64,000 bases of DNA, from contig QXEO01002092.1 in NCBI GenBank assembly GCA_007115705.1, positions 558,001 to 622,000 on the forward strand, given 5' to 3'. The notes beneath the pieces were generated by a model. That model was not told the origin of the DNA and ran no database searches. It was given only the letters and a program-made list of their open reading frames with translations. Below are positions 32,701 to 44,098 of the stretch, piece by piece. The position numbers and the translations under genes are program-made. Position 1 is the first letter of the stretch. The number at the start of each line of letters is the position of its first letter. The stretch is from Dactylis glomerata. Taxonomy: Eukaryota; Streptophyta; Magnoliopsida; Poales; Poaceae.

Positions 32701-33990
32701 AACTTGTGATTTGATTACCTTTCGCTTTTCATACGTGATGTCCAGGGTGATAATTCAATTCCCCATAAGGAGACACGTCATGTTGCTGAAGGGTTGTTCA
32801 ATATGTTGGATAGTGGTGCTTCGTTAACCACTATAATTGGGTGCACTGCGAAATATTGCCATAGCTTTCGTGCTGTTGTGAATACATTGTATGCAAGCTT
32901 TTGATAGTGCGGGTACCTCTATTTTGTTGGAGATAGCACTTCGCTGACGAAATATACTGGCCTCTAGACACCGTGGGCTTTTCCCTCTTTGCTTCTTTCG
33001 ACTACCAATACTGTACTCACCACTCGATGTGTTGCTGCGATGTACAGTAGTAGTGGCTCTTTTTTGTTTGGTGCGACCAACACCGGCGGTGTGGAGAGCA
33101 CTTTTTCAACTGTGCGAAAGCTACGTCCGCCTCTTCTGTCCACTCGAATTTGTCGTCTGATTTTTTCATGGGTGCAGAGAAAGGGAGTGCTTTTTCTCCC
33201 AATCGAGCAACGAATCGACTTAGTGCCGCGACGCGTCCTGCGAGCTTCTGTACGTCGTGCAGTTTGGTTGGTTTCCCCATTGTTAGGATTGCTTGGATCT
33301 TTTCTGGGTTTGCTTCTATTCCTCTTGACGATACCAGGAACCCTAGAAGTTGTCCTGCTGATACGCCGAAAGAACATTTTGTTGGGTTAAGCTTGAGCTT
33401 GTACCTGTTTAGATTGTCGAAAGTTTCTGCCAAATCACTGATCAGGGACTCTTCTTATCTTGTGGTGATGACCATGTCGTCGATGTATACTTGAATGTTG
33501 CGTCCTATTTGGCTTCCAAGGCAGTTATGCATCATCCGCTGGTAAGTTGCTCATGCGTTTTTTAAGCCGAAAGGCATAACTTGATAACAGAACACGTCGT
33601 ATGGTGTGATAAAAGCTGTCTTTTCCTCGTCTTCTTTCTTCAGTTTGATCTGGTTATAACCAGAATATGCATCTAGGAAGGAAAGCCTTGCGCACCCCGC
33701 TGTTGAGTTTATTATCTGATCAATGCGAGGTAGAGGGAAGGGATCCTTTGGACAGTGCTTGTTGAGAGATGTGTAGTCGACGCACACTCTTTGTACATCT
33801 GTGTTTTTCTTGGGTACAATGATTGGATTAGATACCCAAGTCGATGACTTGATTTCTCGGATGAATCCGACATTTTCTAGCCTGTGTAGCTCGGATGATA
33901 TGGCTTTTCCTTTTTGGTTCGTTAAATCATCGCAGTGGTTGCTTGACTGGCTTTGCTTTAGGATCCACATTTAGTGCATGCTCGACGAGT
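32701..33990 (-). pseudogene. Reverse transcriptase and first RNase H of element C
   Basis: RT motifs: VDYTSLNKHCPKDPFPLPR, FLDAYSGYNQ, MPFGLKNA then a stop, NLNRYKLKLNPTKCSFGVSAGQLLGFLVSSRG. The YxDD region lies near 33480 (MYTSTTW in the other frame). Frameshifts occur near 33120 and 33880. RNase H region: LLLYIAATHRVVSTVLVVERS. Degenerate. Confidence 0.8.
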
Positions 33991-34133
33991 TCCCTGGGAA
34001 CCCCTGGCATGTCTGAAGGACACCAGGCGAAGATTTCCGAGCACTTATGGAGGAACTCCACGAGCATGCTTTCCTATGCGGGATCCAAGTTTACCGCTAT
34101 GGCGGTGGTCTTGTTCGGGTCCGTGGGGTGGAC

Positions 34134-37040
34134 CTAGATTTTCTTCGAGTCTTGAGTTGCATCGAAAGCCTGATCTGGCAGGGATCGCCCGACATCGGGT
34201 AGCACGTTGTGGTCAGTTTTGCCTTTCAGCCTTGCGTACTCTGCTATCATGCCAAAAGTTTGCGCCAGCCTGTTAAATTCTTTGTCACAAGTGTTGGATA
34301 CTTCAAAGCTGCCTTGTACCGTGATTGTTCCTTTGGGTCCTGGGATTTTGAGCGTGAGATATGCATAGTGAGGTACTGCCATGAACTTTGCAAATGCTGG
34401 ACGCCCCAGGATTGCATGATACTGTGAAGGCCAGTCCATGACTTCAAACTCCAGCTTCTCTCTACGATAATTGTTTCTATTGCCGAAGCAAATGTCGAGT
34501 TCTACTTTCCCAAGAGGGTAATTTGCGCCTCCTGGTACTATTCCGTGGAAAGAACAATATGTTGGCTTTAGACTTTCCAGTGAGATGCACATTGCCTTCA
34601 GAGTTCTTGTGTATATTAGGTTTATGCCGCTTCCTGTGTCCATGAATACTCGCCCGACATCATATCCCCCTATTTGCGCCTTTAGCACCATCGGTGAGTG
34701 CCCCGGCCTGGGCACTTTCCTCGGGTGGTCTGCTCTGCTGAACCTGACTGGTTGATTGGACCACTGCAGGTACTCGGTGGTGGCTGGTGGTGATGATATA
34801 GCTAGGTTTACTTGTCTAGATATGCTCTTCCGCTCTTTCTTGGATTTTGGCACCGGTTGGATTATTGCAGATATATATTTATACTTTCGACTCCAGATGT
34901 TTCGCTAGTCGCTGTACTTGGTATCCCTGACTCATACTTTTCTTTCCCTGTCGTGCTCCTTGGTTCGAGTCCATGGCACTTTGCAACCTCAGGAAGGTTC
35001 TGCAATCCTTCATCTGGTGGTTAGAAACTCTTTTCCCATCTAGGTACGCGTAATGGATTCGACAAGGTCCGTAGAGCATGTCCTCCACCGATAGGCCAGA
35101 GTACTTTGGTTTTCCTACTCCATGATTACCTCTTGCCTGAAACTCCCTGTTTTCATAGCCTTCCTCGTCCCTTCATTCATACCGTGCGGCTATCTGATTT
35201 CGCCTTGCGTGGCTATCTCCGTTGCGGTATCTTCGCCTTTGCCTGCTCGCTCTGTCGACTTCTGGTGAACGTCCCCTTTTATTGTTATATGCGTCCTCTC
35301 CATTGGCAAATCTGTTGGCTACTTCCATTAATTCAGACACTGTCCTTGGCTTTGTTCTCCCTACCTCTTCCACGAGGTCCGAACGACGAAGGCCAGCCGA
35401 AAAAGCATCTATTGCTCTCTCGTCAGGGACATCTTCTGCAGAATTTTTGAATACACTCCAGCGTTGTATATAAGAGCATAGAGTTTCATCTTTCTTTTGT
35501 ACGCACGACTTGATTTCTTCCAGAGACGCTGGGCGCTTACACGTTGAGCAAAAATTTCTTGCGAATTGGTTCTCTAGTTCTCCCCAACTCCCTATGGAAT
35601 CGTTGGGTAGAGTATTCAACCAGGACCGTGTTGCGCCGGTGAGGTGTAATTGCAAACTTTGCATTGCCATTGCTCTTGTTCCTCCGAGTATTTGTACTGC
35701 TTGCAAGTAGTCTGATAACCATAGCGTGGGTTCTTGCGACCCATCATACTTTTGCTGATCATGAGGCAACTTGAATCCTTTGGGTACCCGCGTTCTGTGA
35801 ACCCTTTGGGTAAAGCATAACGCGCCCATCTCTTTTTTGTCGTCTTCGTAATTTTCTTCTTTCCATGCATAGCACGCATTGTTTACTCTTGCTTGTGCTA
35901 TTATATTCCTTGCGTCCTCCTTTCATGTCTGACGCTTTTCATCGCCTGATGACTCGCTTGTTTCGTTTTGCGAAGGTTGGCGCTTAAGCCCTTCCTTTTG
36001 CTTCTCCTTATGATATGTCCCCCTATCTCTGGAAGATGCTTCCTTAGCTTGTTTTCTACCAACCCGAGGCTTCGTATTGCGGCTTGATGCATGTGCTCCC
36101 GCGGATCTCCAGGCTTTGGTTGTGTGGTTAGTAGGTACGCCTGTGCTGCTACCAATGCTGCTTCTGGTGTTTCTTGCACAAAGTCCTCTTCCTCATCTGA
36201 TGGGTGTGCACTTATACTTTTTGTATAGATTTCTTCTCTTGTCCGTGTTGTTGTCCTCCTGCTATGTTTCGGGTTTCTACGCCTTTCTATGCTGGATTCT
36301 GACGCATCACTGTATTCATCCCAATATCCTCCACTTGATGCGCTGTTGTTGTCTTGGCTTCTCATGAACATGTCTTTCTCCTCCCTCAACTTCTTTCTGC
36401 GTTGATGCAGTGCGTATTGGTACCCCATCAGAACTTCTCTTCTTGAATCTGTGGGTACTTCCGTGCCGTGATTAATGGCTGACATGATGATTCTTCACTC
36501 CCCGGTGGAAATGTGAATTTTCTCCTTTTCCTTCTTGCTGTTGCTCCTTAGTTTGTCGACTTGCATGTCGACTTCTTCATTGCCTACGTGATTATTTTCT
36601 TCTGCTTCTTCAGTGATAATAACGCATAACTGGTGTACGTTTCTAGAGACGCCGCTGCTTCCGGTGGCAAAATCCCTTGGACTGTCATGTGTCTTAACCA
36701 CTGTTGCTTCCATGTCGGGCTTTCCCCGAGTTTCGCTGAATTCTTCGAGTTCCTTTTGCGCATTTTCTGTTGCTGCGAGACTGACCGGTGAGTTTACCTC
36801 GCTGGAAGAGCCCACAGACGATCCAGACACTGTGATTGTCTTGGTTTTGCTTGCCGACGGACCCGATTTTGCTGGATCCAAAAAACGAGTCGAACCCGAA
36901 GGTCTGACATAGAAGCTAAGACTTCCGATTGTCAACTCCATCTCTTGATTTTCGTCGACTTCTGGATTGCTATTGGCTAAAAGCGAAAAAGCTGTCGAAT
37001 TCATGATTCCAACGCCCAGAGTCCCCACGGTCGGCACCAA
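34134..37040 (-). pseudogene. gag-protease of element C
   Basis: From the primer site at 37023-37040: an N-terminal region with ELTIGSLS, the segment PEAALVAAQAYLLTTQPKPGD near 36150, retrotrans_gag (35829-35173; LHLTGATRSWLNTLPNDSIG, DAFSAGLRRSDLVEEVGR), the linker GPCRIHYAYLDGKRVSNHQMK near 35070, and the protease with FMDTGSGINLIYTRTL (34853-34134), where DTGS is the canonical retropepsin motif. At least four breaks separate the pieces. Gag is nearer to B and E than to F. Confidence 0.88.
37023..37040 (-). promoter_or_regulatory. Primer binding site of element C
   Basis: Minus strand TTGGTGCCGACCGTGGGG, one base from the LTR. One difference from B. Confidence 0.7.
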
Positions 37041-37041
37041 T

Positions 37042-37347
37042 TGACGAGGGACTTAGGATCGGGGAAGTAGGGCGTCGGATGAACTCGAAGGTAAAATCAG
37101 TCAAACAAAGTGCGTATCAAAAGTAAACGTAGGGTGAACTTTGGCTTACTCTCAATCTGTCCCTCACCATCCTCTCCTGGCCCCTATATATAGGTGGCCA
37201 GGTCTCAAGGAACGGGAGGGATCCGGTACATATTACAATATCGGTATACGACATGAACTCATATCTCGACTTGGATTACACTTGGGCCTAGCCTGGCGGG
37301 CCTCAGGGGTACTCAACTAATAGGTTCTACTATCTATACCCTTGTCA
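37042..37347 (-). repeat. 5' LTR of element C with internal deletion
   Basis: 306 bp, TGACGAGGG...CTTGTCA on the plus strand. About 28 bp present in the other LTRs (TTAACTCGACAAATGTCC...) are missing between TGACGAGGG and ACTTAGGATC. Confidence 0.88.
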
Positions 37348-39082
37348 CCCTGGTCACGTCTAGGCCCACTAGGTGCACCGAGGGCTGGTTCTGCCCCGCT
37401 CGTGTGCTCAAAAGTGGCAATATTTCACACATCTTGTGAACTAAAACCTTATATATAAGTCCTAGTTTCGCGAGTTTGCGAGGAGGCCGATGCAAAAAGA
37501 GAAACCATGGAAACAAAGACAAAACTTCGTCTTATGTATAGTTGGTGGGAAACGCCACCGGAGCTGCCCCCGTTGCGTCATCAACTCCTCTAACATCGTC
37601 TCCATCGCCACAATGATGAGAGGGGAGTGGTACACCCTAGACTTTGGTTTGTGGCAATACCTTGTTCTATCAGTCTGATGTGTTATGATGTTGCAGATCA
37701 CATATCTAGTATGATCTTAGATGTAATTGCGCTATGGTGGATAATGATGATTAGTTAAGTGATGAAATGCAATGTTCTGTATGTGTTTTATGTATACATG
37801 CTACGATCAACTAGTATGCTAGGACGCGAGAGGGGGAACATGTGTTAGAGGGAGTAATTTGGTAGTGGCGAGTGGATAGTGACAAAAAATTTGGGATCAA
37901 CTATACCTTTTGGTTATTTACCTCAGTAGGGAGAAACGGAATAGGTGTTCTTGTTTCCTACCAAACATGCGATCTCATTTGTTTGAGGTAGCACACGTAC
38001 AATCCAACATCATGTCAAATATCTAAGGAGATACTTTTTACCATCGCGAAAGCGTTGTCAACTAAATTCTATATTGAGAAGAAGTTATCTCTTGCTAGAG
38101 GAGTGTTATTTAGATGTGTTGCATCAGCTATATGTTAGGATGTGAAGTCCGTATGAATGTGAAGTGAACACTACATAGAGTTTGCGTTGATTAATCTTAT
38201 CTATAAAATCTCATTTCACTATGTTAATGAGAGTGTATAAGTGAACCCATGAAACTCTGTCCATTTAAAACCGTAAGAATATACCTTTAATTTACTTTAC
38301 ACGCCTTTTTTGTAATTTACTAATCCAAAAATGCAAAACCGTTTATTTCATTTGTTTTCATATATAGCTTGCATATTTAGTTTGTACGTCATCTCCAACA
38401 TCGCGCCACTTTATTAACACCCTTACATCTAGTTCTGACTTTCATTTGTATTTTTTTACATTTAGTATACACGAACTATGGTGGAGTTGGGACACAGGGC
38501 GATCAACTTTGCTTCACAGGATTATTAGAGGAGAGAAAGACGCTTAGTTAAACCTCTTCACCAAAAAGGTTTGATATAAACCCGAGTCACCCTTGTGGAA
38601 AAATCACACTTACTATATCAGTCTGCGCTTGGACTCCCAATAAGTTGGTACACATGCAATTATTACTGATTAGGATATACCAACTGGTTAGACCCACAAA
38701 TTAGAGACCGCCCACAAGACCAAGGATTTATACGTAGAACTTGACGAGATGATTAAACCTAGAGTTTATGGCCCTGTGGTGGATTTCGTTATGATGACTT
38801 CAGTTTTTTCACCTTTCCAGCGTCCGTGTCTTTTTATTTCTTATGGCCCTGTGGTGGATAGGCGTAGGTCTTCGAGATTCCTCCGAATGTACATCTAGAG
38901 CTTTGTGTCTTGTACGCCAAGTCTTCATGACATCTGCATATGTTTTTGTCTGGGATATATTTTTTTGGGGGGGAGGGGGGATAGTTCGGGTGCTGCACGA
39001 CAGATTAGGCTGGTGGAGTCCCCAAGTTCCCGGTTAGCTTATGCGTCATGGGATGGATGTTGGTAATAAATGCGAATATCTC
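37348..39082. other. Intergenic; possible degenerate LTR-like segment at the start
   Basis: 37430-37700 has a TATATATAAG motif and a run (CATCGTCTCCATCGCCACAATGATGAGAGGGGAGTGGTACACCC) that recalls the 3' half of cereal Gypsy LTRs. I see no ends and no duplication. The rest (37700-39082) is AT-rich with no supportable feature; GGCCCTGTGGTGGAT occurs twice (38770 and 38844). Confidence 0.35.
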
Positions 39083-39425
39083 GCAACTAGTTGCACCACC
39101 TCATTATAATATATTGTACTTTTAAGTTTTTAAAAAATTATGAGAGAAATCATGAGTGTTAGTTATGTTGTATCTTGTGCATCTACAAAGTTTCATCCTA
39201 AAATATTATAATACATGTCCTGTATAAAAAAAGTATTACGTAAATAGTAGTATGTACTATTCACACATCATTTGTTATTTTTGTGCAGGTCACAATTTTT
39301 CATAGTTTTGAATGAAAATTTTCAGATACACAAGACACAACATAATCTATATCCATGATTTATCTCACTTTTTTTGAAACTTAAAAGTGTGGCATGCGTA
39401 ATGAGGCGTGGATACAACCTGTTGC
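39083..39425. mobile_element. Foldback MITE, ~343 bp
   Basis: The two halves are inverted copies: GCAACTAGTTGCACCACCTCATTA and TTGTACTTTTAAGTTTTT.AAAAA on the left match the reverse complement of the right end (AACTTAAAAGTGTGG, TAATGAGGCGTGG, ACAACCTGTTGC). The similarity continues inward for about 150 bp per arm. No clear target duplication. Possibly Mutator-derived, family not assigned. Confidence 0.7.
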
Positions 39426-39577
39426 AAAGTTTAGTTTCCGGTGAATGTTGTATAGATATATGGTAAGGCCCCACATTTTGTCTGACAAACCTTTTGGATC
39501 TGACTCGAAAGGCTATTTCCGGCCAATTGAATTGAATAACCAAATTAAGAGGCAATCAGTACTTAAGTAGACACTGA

Positions 39578-39859
39578 GGCCTTTCACAATGCATTGGCTC
39601 TTAGCGCGCTATCCTAGGTAGGTGTTTATTCTAAGAGACAATCACCACAATGCATTGCATCTAAAGATTGTATCTAAATTTAATGATTTTGGCCTCATGC
39701 ATGCATATGATTGGGCTAGCAATACTTTTTACCTATGACTTTGTGCAAAGGTTGTAGCTTAGCTAAGATACAACCTCACCCTCTTTCATCATTTAATAGG
39801 GTGCCACATCAGCACTTTGCCTATGATACCGCGCTAAGAAACTTGCATTGGGGAAGGCA
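39578..39859. mobile_element. Tourist-like MITE, 282 bp
   Basis: Terminal inverted repeats of about 40 bp: GGCCTTTCACAATGCA...CTTAGCGCGCTATCCTAGG on the left against the reverse complement of CCTATGATACCGCGCTAAGAAAC and TTGCATTGGGGAAGGC on the right. Three-base TGA flanks both ends (39575-39577, 39860-39862), which fits PIF/Harbinger-type 3 bp duplications. Confidence 0.65.
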
Positions 39860-39957
39860 TGATAGACCAATTCGCATGTACATATAGCCCCTAAAAGAGT
39901 ATACAGAAATATAATTAGTGAGCGGCCTATCAACGAACCGAATGATACTCCGTGTGA

Positions 39958-40165
39958 TACGTAGCCGGTACAACATTGAAACGCGAAAACCAAGCAAAGA
40001 TCACCAAATAATTAAGGGGATTGAAATATCACGTTGTACCTTCACGAAAGAGCAACACATGGAATCCTCGAAATTACAGAAGCTTTGTTTGATCTAAGCT
40101 GCTGAGTATTGAAAACAAGCTGTAGCGCTCTGAATCTGAAAAAGAATATGCTGCTCAAGGTACTA
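39958..40165 (+). repeat. Diverged copy of the segment at 49089-49230
   Basis: Shared stretches in the same order: GTAGCCGGTACAACAT, CGAAAACCAAGCAAAGA, CAACACATG, GAAATTAC, AAGCTG.TGAGTATTG.AAACAAGCT. It marks one edge of an old tandem duplication whose other traces are at 45280-45425 and 59342-59456. Confidence 0.75.
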
Positions 40166-41858
40166 TCTATTTCTCTCGGTTGGGGTTATAGTTTTGGCGC
40201 CGAGCCCTAGTCTAGCTCTCACTCTCACTCACGGGCGGAGTAGAAGAAACACATGCACTGGTTTTTCCAACGACAAACGTCACGGCGCACAGACGCCTCT
40301 GTATATACACACAGCTCAAACACGCATTATAATGCCTTAAGTAGGTTCACACACGCACACGACCAGAAGCCACTAACTCCTAGCACGCATGCACTCAAAC
40401 TGTGATCACTTTTCCATACACTAATAGCTAGCTGACTTGATCTACTTCTCCAAATCACTCATGATCCACATAATCCGGACGCCATTTTTGACTCTTCTCA
40501 TAAAGGGAGCTGTAACTTACACATGCTATGCATTACTAGTACAGAACATGTCTTCACACACGGTCGAATTGGCCCATCGTATACGGTTAAAAAATCGTCT
40601 CCACTGTACGATTTTCTGTGCTTAGTCATTTACGATAACTATGACAGACGGTTATTTGTATTATGTCGTCAGCGCTATTTAAAGATCGCACACGTTTTGA
40701 ACACAAAGTGGTATGTGTTGATCTAATATCGTACAATTGCTTCAGTCGTGTATGTTATATGTTGTATTTCATAGTACCAAATGCATCCCCAATTGTACCA
40801 GGAACACATTTAACATTTTATAGAAACAAATTTACAAAATTTAATTATATTTAATTGCAAAATTCATACATTAAATGTGTACATGCATTTCAAAATAGAT
40901 TTAATTTCCATATATATAAATGAGTTTTTCTTGGTTACGACTTCATCTTTATCCTTGTATTTTTTTTGAGACGTATCCTTTGTTATACTTAGTCAAAAAG
41001 CCTAGAGCTAAAAGACAATTTCAGATAGGATCTTTGGGACTAGTATAACCTGTGTTTAAGTAAGGATGCAAATTGGTGATACGATTGAAGCAAATAGATT
41101 ACAAGTTTTTCAGCAAAGAATCTTACTCTTCGTTAGCACGGAAGGGTCATCAAATGGCAAGAGAGACACTAAGCCTCTCTCGCAATCATGATGTGCTATA
41201 TGAACCTTTGCTCTTCTGATGTTTCATAACATCAATTGCAGGACTTGATGTCCTACGCGCAATACTATAAAACTAGACAAAACATATTTCTCATATGAGA
41301 ATACTTATACTGAAAAATAAAAACTATATAATGTAAGTAAAACAGTGCACTGACCCAGATGGGCAAATGTTGCCTTCAAGAGTCAAAGGTGCAAGGAACT
41401 TCTTCTAAGCAAATTCTAGAACTATGACCTGGCAGACTTTCCCTCTGATTATGTCTCTGTCTATTTATTCTTAGCATGTGCCAAGAACATAACATCAGAT
41501 CAGTAACCTACTCTTCTTATGCAATGACACCAAAATTAGATCTTGCATAATTAGAACATAATATAGTAGACCTAATTTACACGTTTGTACATTCATCCTA
41601 AATATATAGCATTAGAAAGTACATGTATCATAATATAGTAAAGTAGATCTAAAAGTAATCTAATAACATAGAAGTAACAGTAGATCTAGTATTAACCTAG
41701 CAAATCTGCATTGCTAGCAGTGTGTATATGAGATCCGTACTATAAACCAATGGGAAACATGGAAGCGAAGAAGGAAACCTTAGGCAGGTGTGTGCTCATA
41801 GTTGTCGTGGCCACGTCGGATGTCAAGGCTGAGCCAGCTTGAGCAGAGGTGTTGGAGG
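40166..41858. other. Intergenic, no supportable gene
   Basis: CA-rich stretch 40320-40370 and AT-rich DNA after 40700. At 40526-40660 there are motifs (CACACACGGTC, TACGATAACTATGACAGACGG) that loosely resemble motifs at 43870 and 45107 and could be subterminal repeats of a transposon. Together with the following segments it forms a ~5.1 kb stretch absent from the paralogous repeat. Confidence 0.35.
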
Positions 41859-41863
41859 TACGT

Positions 41864-42343
41864 TGACGAGGGTATGACCCCTCGGGTCCTCGATATTGGC
41901 CTACCTGCTACAGCCCAAGAACAAGAGGGACGCTCGAAGCCCAAGAAGCCCAAGACTAGTTAGGGTTTGCAAACACTTGTAACCGACTTGGACCGGATCT
42001 CGAGACCTCGCCTCCCATATAAGGGCGAGGAGGGGCGGCCAAGAAGAGGCCAATCCCGCATAGACACCTGATCTCGCATAGATCCCACGCATAGGCTAGC
42101 ACACGCCATCTCTTTCGACCATAGCCAGATCCTATCTGTGCACCATTGTAACAGCTCCAATTATACAAGCAATACAAGATCACACAAGCAGGATGTAGGT
42201 CTTTACCTTCCGGGAGGGCGAACCTGGGTAAACTCGTGTGCACCCCTGTTTCTGTCTGAAGCCGTCGAATCCGCCAAGCGCCCACATACGCTCCATGAAT
42301 CGAAATCCCTAAACATGGGCATTGCCGGGTTAGAACCTCGTCA
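41864..42343 (+). mobile_element. Solo LTR, 480 bp, Gypsy type
   Basis: Perfect terminal inverted repeat TGACGAGG...CCTCGTCA and perfect 5 bp duplication TACGT (41859-41863, 42344-42348). It contains a TATA-like CCATATAAGGGCGAGGAGGGG and the 3' LTR wording CAAGCAGGATGTAGG..TTTACCTTCCGGGAGGGCGAACCTGGGTAAAC, common in cereal Gypsy LTRs. No internal domain is left, so it formed by LTR-LTR recombination. Confidence 0.93.
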
Positions 42344-42348
42344 TACGT

Positions 42349-43467
42349 CCAGCCAACAAATCCACGTCCAAAATGATGTCGGGGAGGTCATCGTGTCTCC
42401 GACCATAAGCTAGCTTCCGCGTGGATGACCAGGTGAGTTATCCGAGGACCTAAAGAGGTAAGATGTGGCTATCGAGTAAAGTTAGAGGTAAGGGCCAGCT
42501 TCCTCACTAGTACCGAACGGCCATTTAGAGCCGGTTATCGCCAATAGCCCTCAGACGGTTATCCTATCTGTCTCAAGCCCGGGGTCTCTACCAGGCCTGA
42601 TACTTATTTATACCAAATATTTCATATGGTTACGCCTGTTTGGACCTAATGGGCCAAACTATAGCACACAATTTTTTGGTAATCAACCATGTACAAATGA
42701 AACATATTACATACCATTTTTTTTTGAATATTGCATTGTTTGCTAGAAGTAAAATTACTGCAAACTTTTACCCGTATTGGTGCATTATTCGAACTACTTG
42801 CACCTGGTTAAACCTAATAGTGCTATTATAGTACTAATTAGGATTACAATAACAACCAAAGCATAATGGAGCCAATTTTCCTTTTCAAGAGCATATTTTT
42901 TATATTCTTCATCTTAACTTGGCTTCCTCTTCTTTCATCTTCCGTTTGTGGATAATATCTATCAAATTGTGTTAAATCTTTACCTTTTCTTCTCCAAATC
43001 TCTTTGTTTTCTCATTTGCTTTATTCTTCTCCTGGACAGCCATGATCAGATCTCTTAACAGAAGCTGCATATGCTCGCACGCGCAGCGATAATAGGGGAC
43101 CTAAAATATTAACATCAAAGGTATCGATAGGAAAGAGAACACAAAGTAGAGATTATCGGTAATTAAGCCTATAAAGTTTACCTCGTCTAAGCATGTGTCT
43201 TCACCGATAGAGGAGACTAGTTTTGTGGTTCACTGAACGCGCTCTCAGCCCTCGAAACCATGGTGACGTTCGTCTCCCATCAGTCTTCACTTGGATGTGT
43301 GAGATGTGGGTCGACAGTAACGGCTACAAATCTGTGAGGCATTTTCAGAATGTTAAACATAAATGCAGGATCAAGTATTTAAAGGAGCATTATCGCTTTA
43401 CACATGGTTTCGAGAAACAAATTGGCTATGTTGATATATATCACACACAGATATCCTCAAAAAATAG
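42349..43467. other. Intergenic, no supportable gene
   Basis: The sequence continues the pre-insertion DNA of the solo LTR. CACTAGTACCGAACGGCC at 42505 with nearby GCCGGTTATCGCC and AGACGGTTATCC could be a CACTA terminus, but no partner end was found. An AT-rich, C/T-rich stretch follows (42880-43040). The hAT target duplication lies at 43460-43467. Confidence 0.35.
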
Positions 43468-43822
43468 CAAGGTTGGAAAAATCGCTAGGTATAAGCGAGG
43501 CGATTGGCATTCGCCTAGTGCCTAGGCATTGCTTAGGCGTCCTAGGCGGTCACAATTTTTATATCATTGAATGTGCATATGGGTTATTATAGTGAATACA
43601 CATTAGTTTAGGGCATCTAAATGAGTAAATTATGAACAACTACCATTGTAATATGGCACATGTGGCTCGTTAGTGTAAGATGGCATAAATTCTCGTGGGG
43701 GAAGCCTATTGTCTTAGTTGCACTGCCTAGACTTCCGCCTATGCCCTAGGCGAAGCGTTTGACCATCGCCTAGTGCCTAAGCGTGCCTAAGCGTTGCCTC
43801 GGCGTCGCCTTTTTCAGCACTG
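43468..43822. mobile_element. hAT-type MITE, 355 bp
   Basis: Perfect 8 bp duplication AAAAATAG (43460-43467 and 43823-43830). Ends CAAGGTTGGAAAAATCGC and (reverse) CAGTGCTGAAAAAGGCGACG are imperfect inverted repeats. The interior is built of GCCTAGG/CGCCTAG-rich inverted sequence. It has no coding capacity. Confidence 0.9.
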
Positions 43823-43830
43823 AAAAATAG

Positions 43831-44098
43831 TGTGTGTTGGTACCTATCCCACAACATTTTTTCCAGTGGAACCGTGTGTGTAGTAACTATCGCACATGAT
43901 TATTATATTCATCTCATGTGTGAAAATGCAGACAATAGTTGGCTATGAAATCTTACATTTCATCCTTACAGTACAATTAAAAAACCTAGAAATATAACTT
44001 CATTTTAATACATATCTTTGTTACATAGGATGACCCATTACATCAAAAGGTTATTCTACAAAAAACATTCAGATGATCCTTAGGGCTGTTGTAGCCCA
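43831..44098. other. Intergenic, no supportable gene
   Basis: Short AT-rich stretch with CGTGTGTGTAGTAACTATCGCACATG at 43873. Nothing else recognised. Confidence 0.4.

Larger units (their letters stand above)
20798..37347 (-). mobile_element. Element C: oldest Tat-lineage Gypsy host of the nest
   Basis: On the minus strand: 5' LTR 37042-37347, primer site, gag, protease, RT, RNases H and integrase down to about 30885, a tail (30884-30293 and 21440-20987) split by element B, and a 3' LTR remnant 20798-20986 cut by D. C belongs to a slightly different LTR variant (GAACGGGAGGGATCC, TCGACTTGGATTACACTTGGG). A deletion joins the integrase C-terminus directly to the tail and removes the whole antisense B3 module. 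The right flank begins CCCTG at 37348. Confidence 0.9.

Noticed and set aside
37334..37700. Definite second LTR fragment right of element C
   Set aside because: Wording resembles cereal LTRs but no ends or duplication are visible; reported only at low confidence.
42505..42560. CACTAGTACCGAACGG as a CACTA transposon end
   Set aside because: No matching inverted end, subterminal repeat array or 3 bp duplication could be established.
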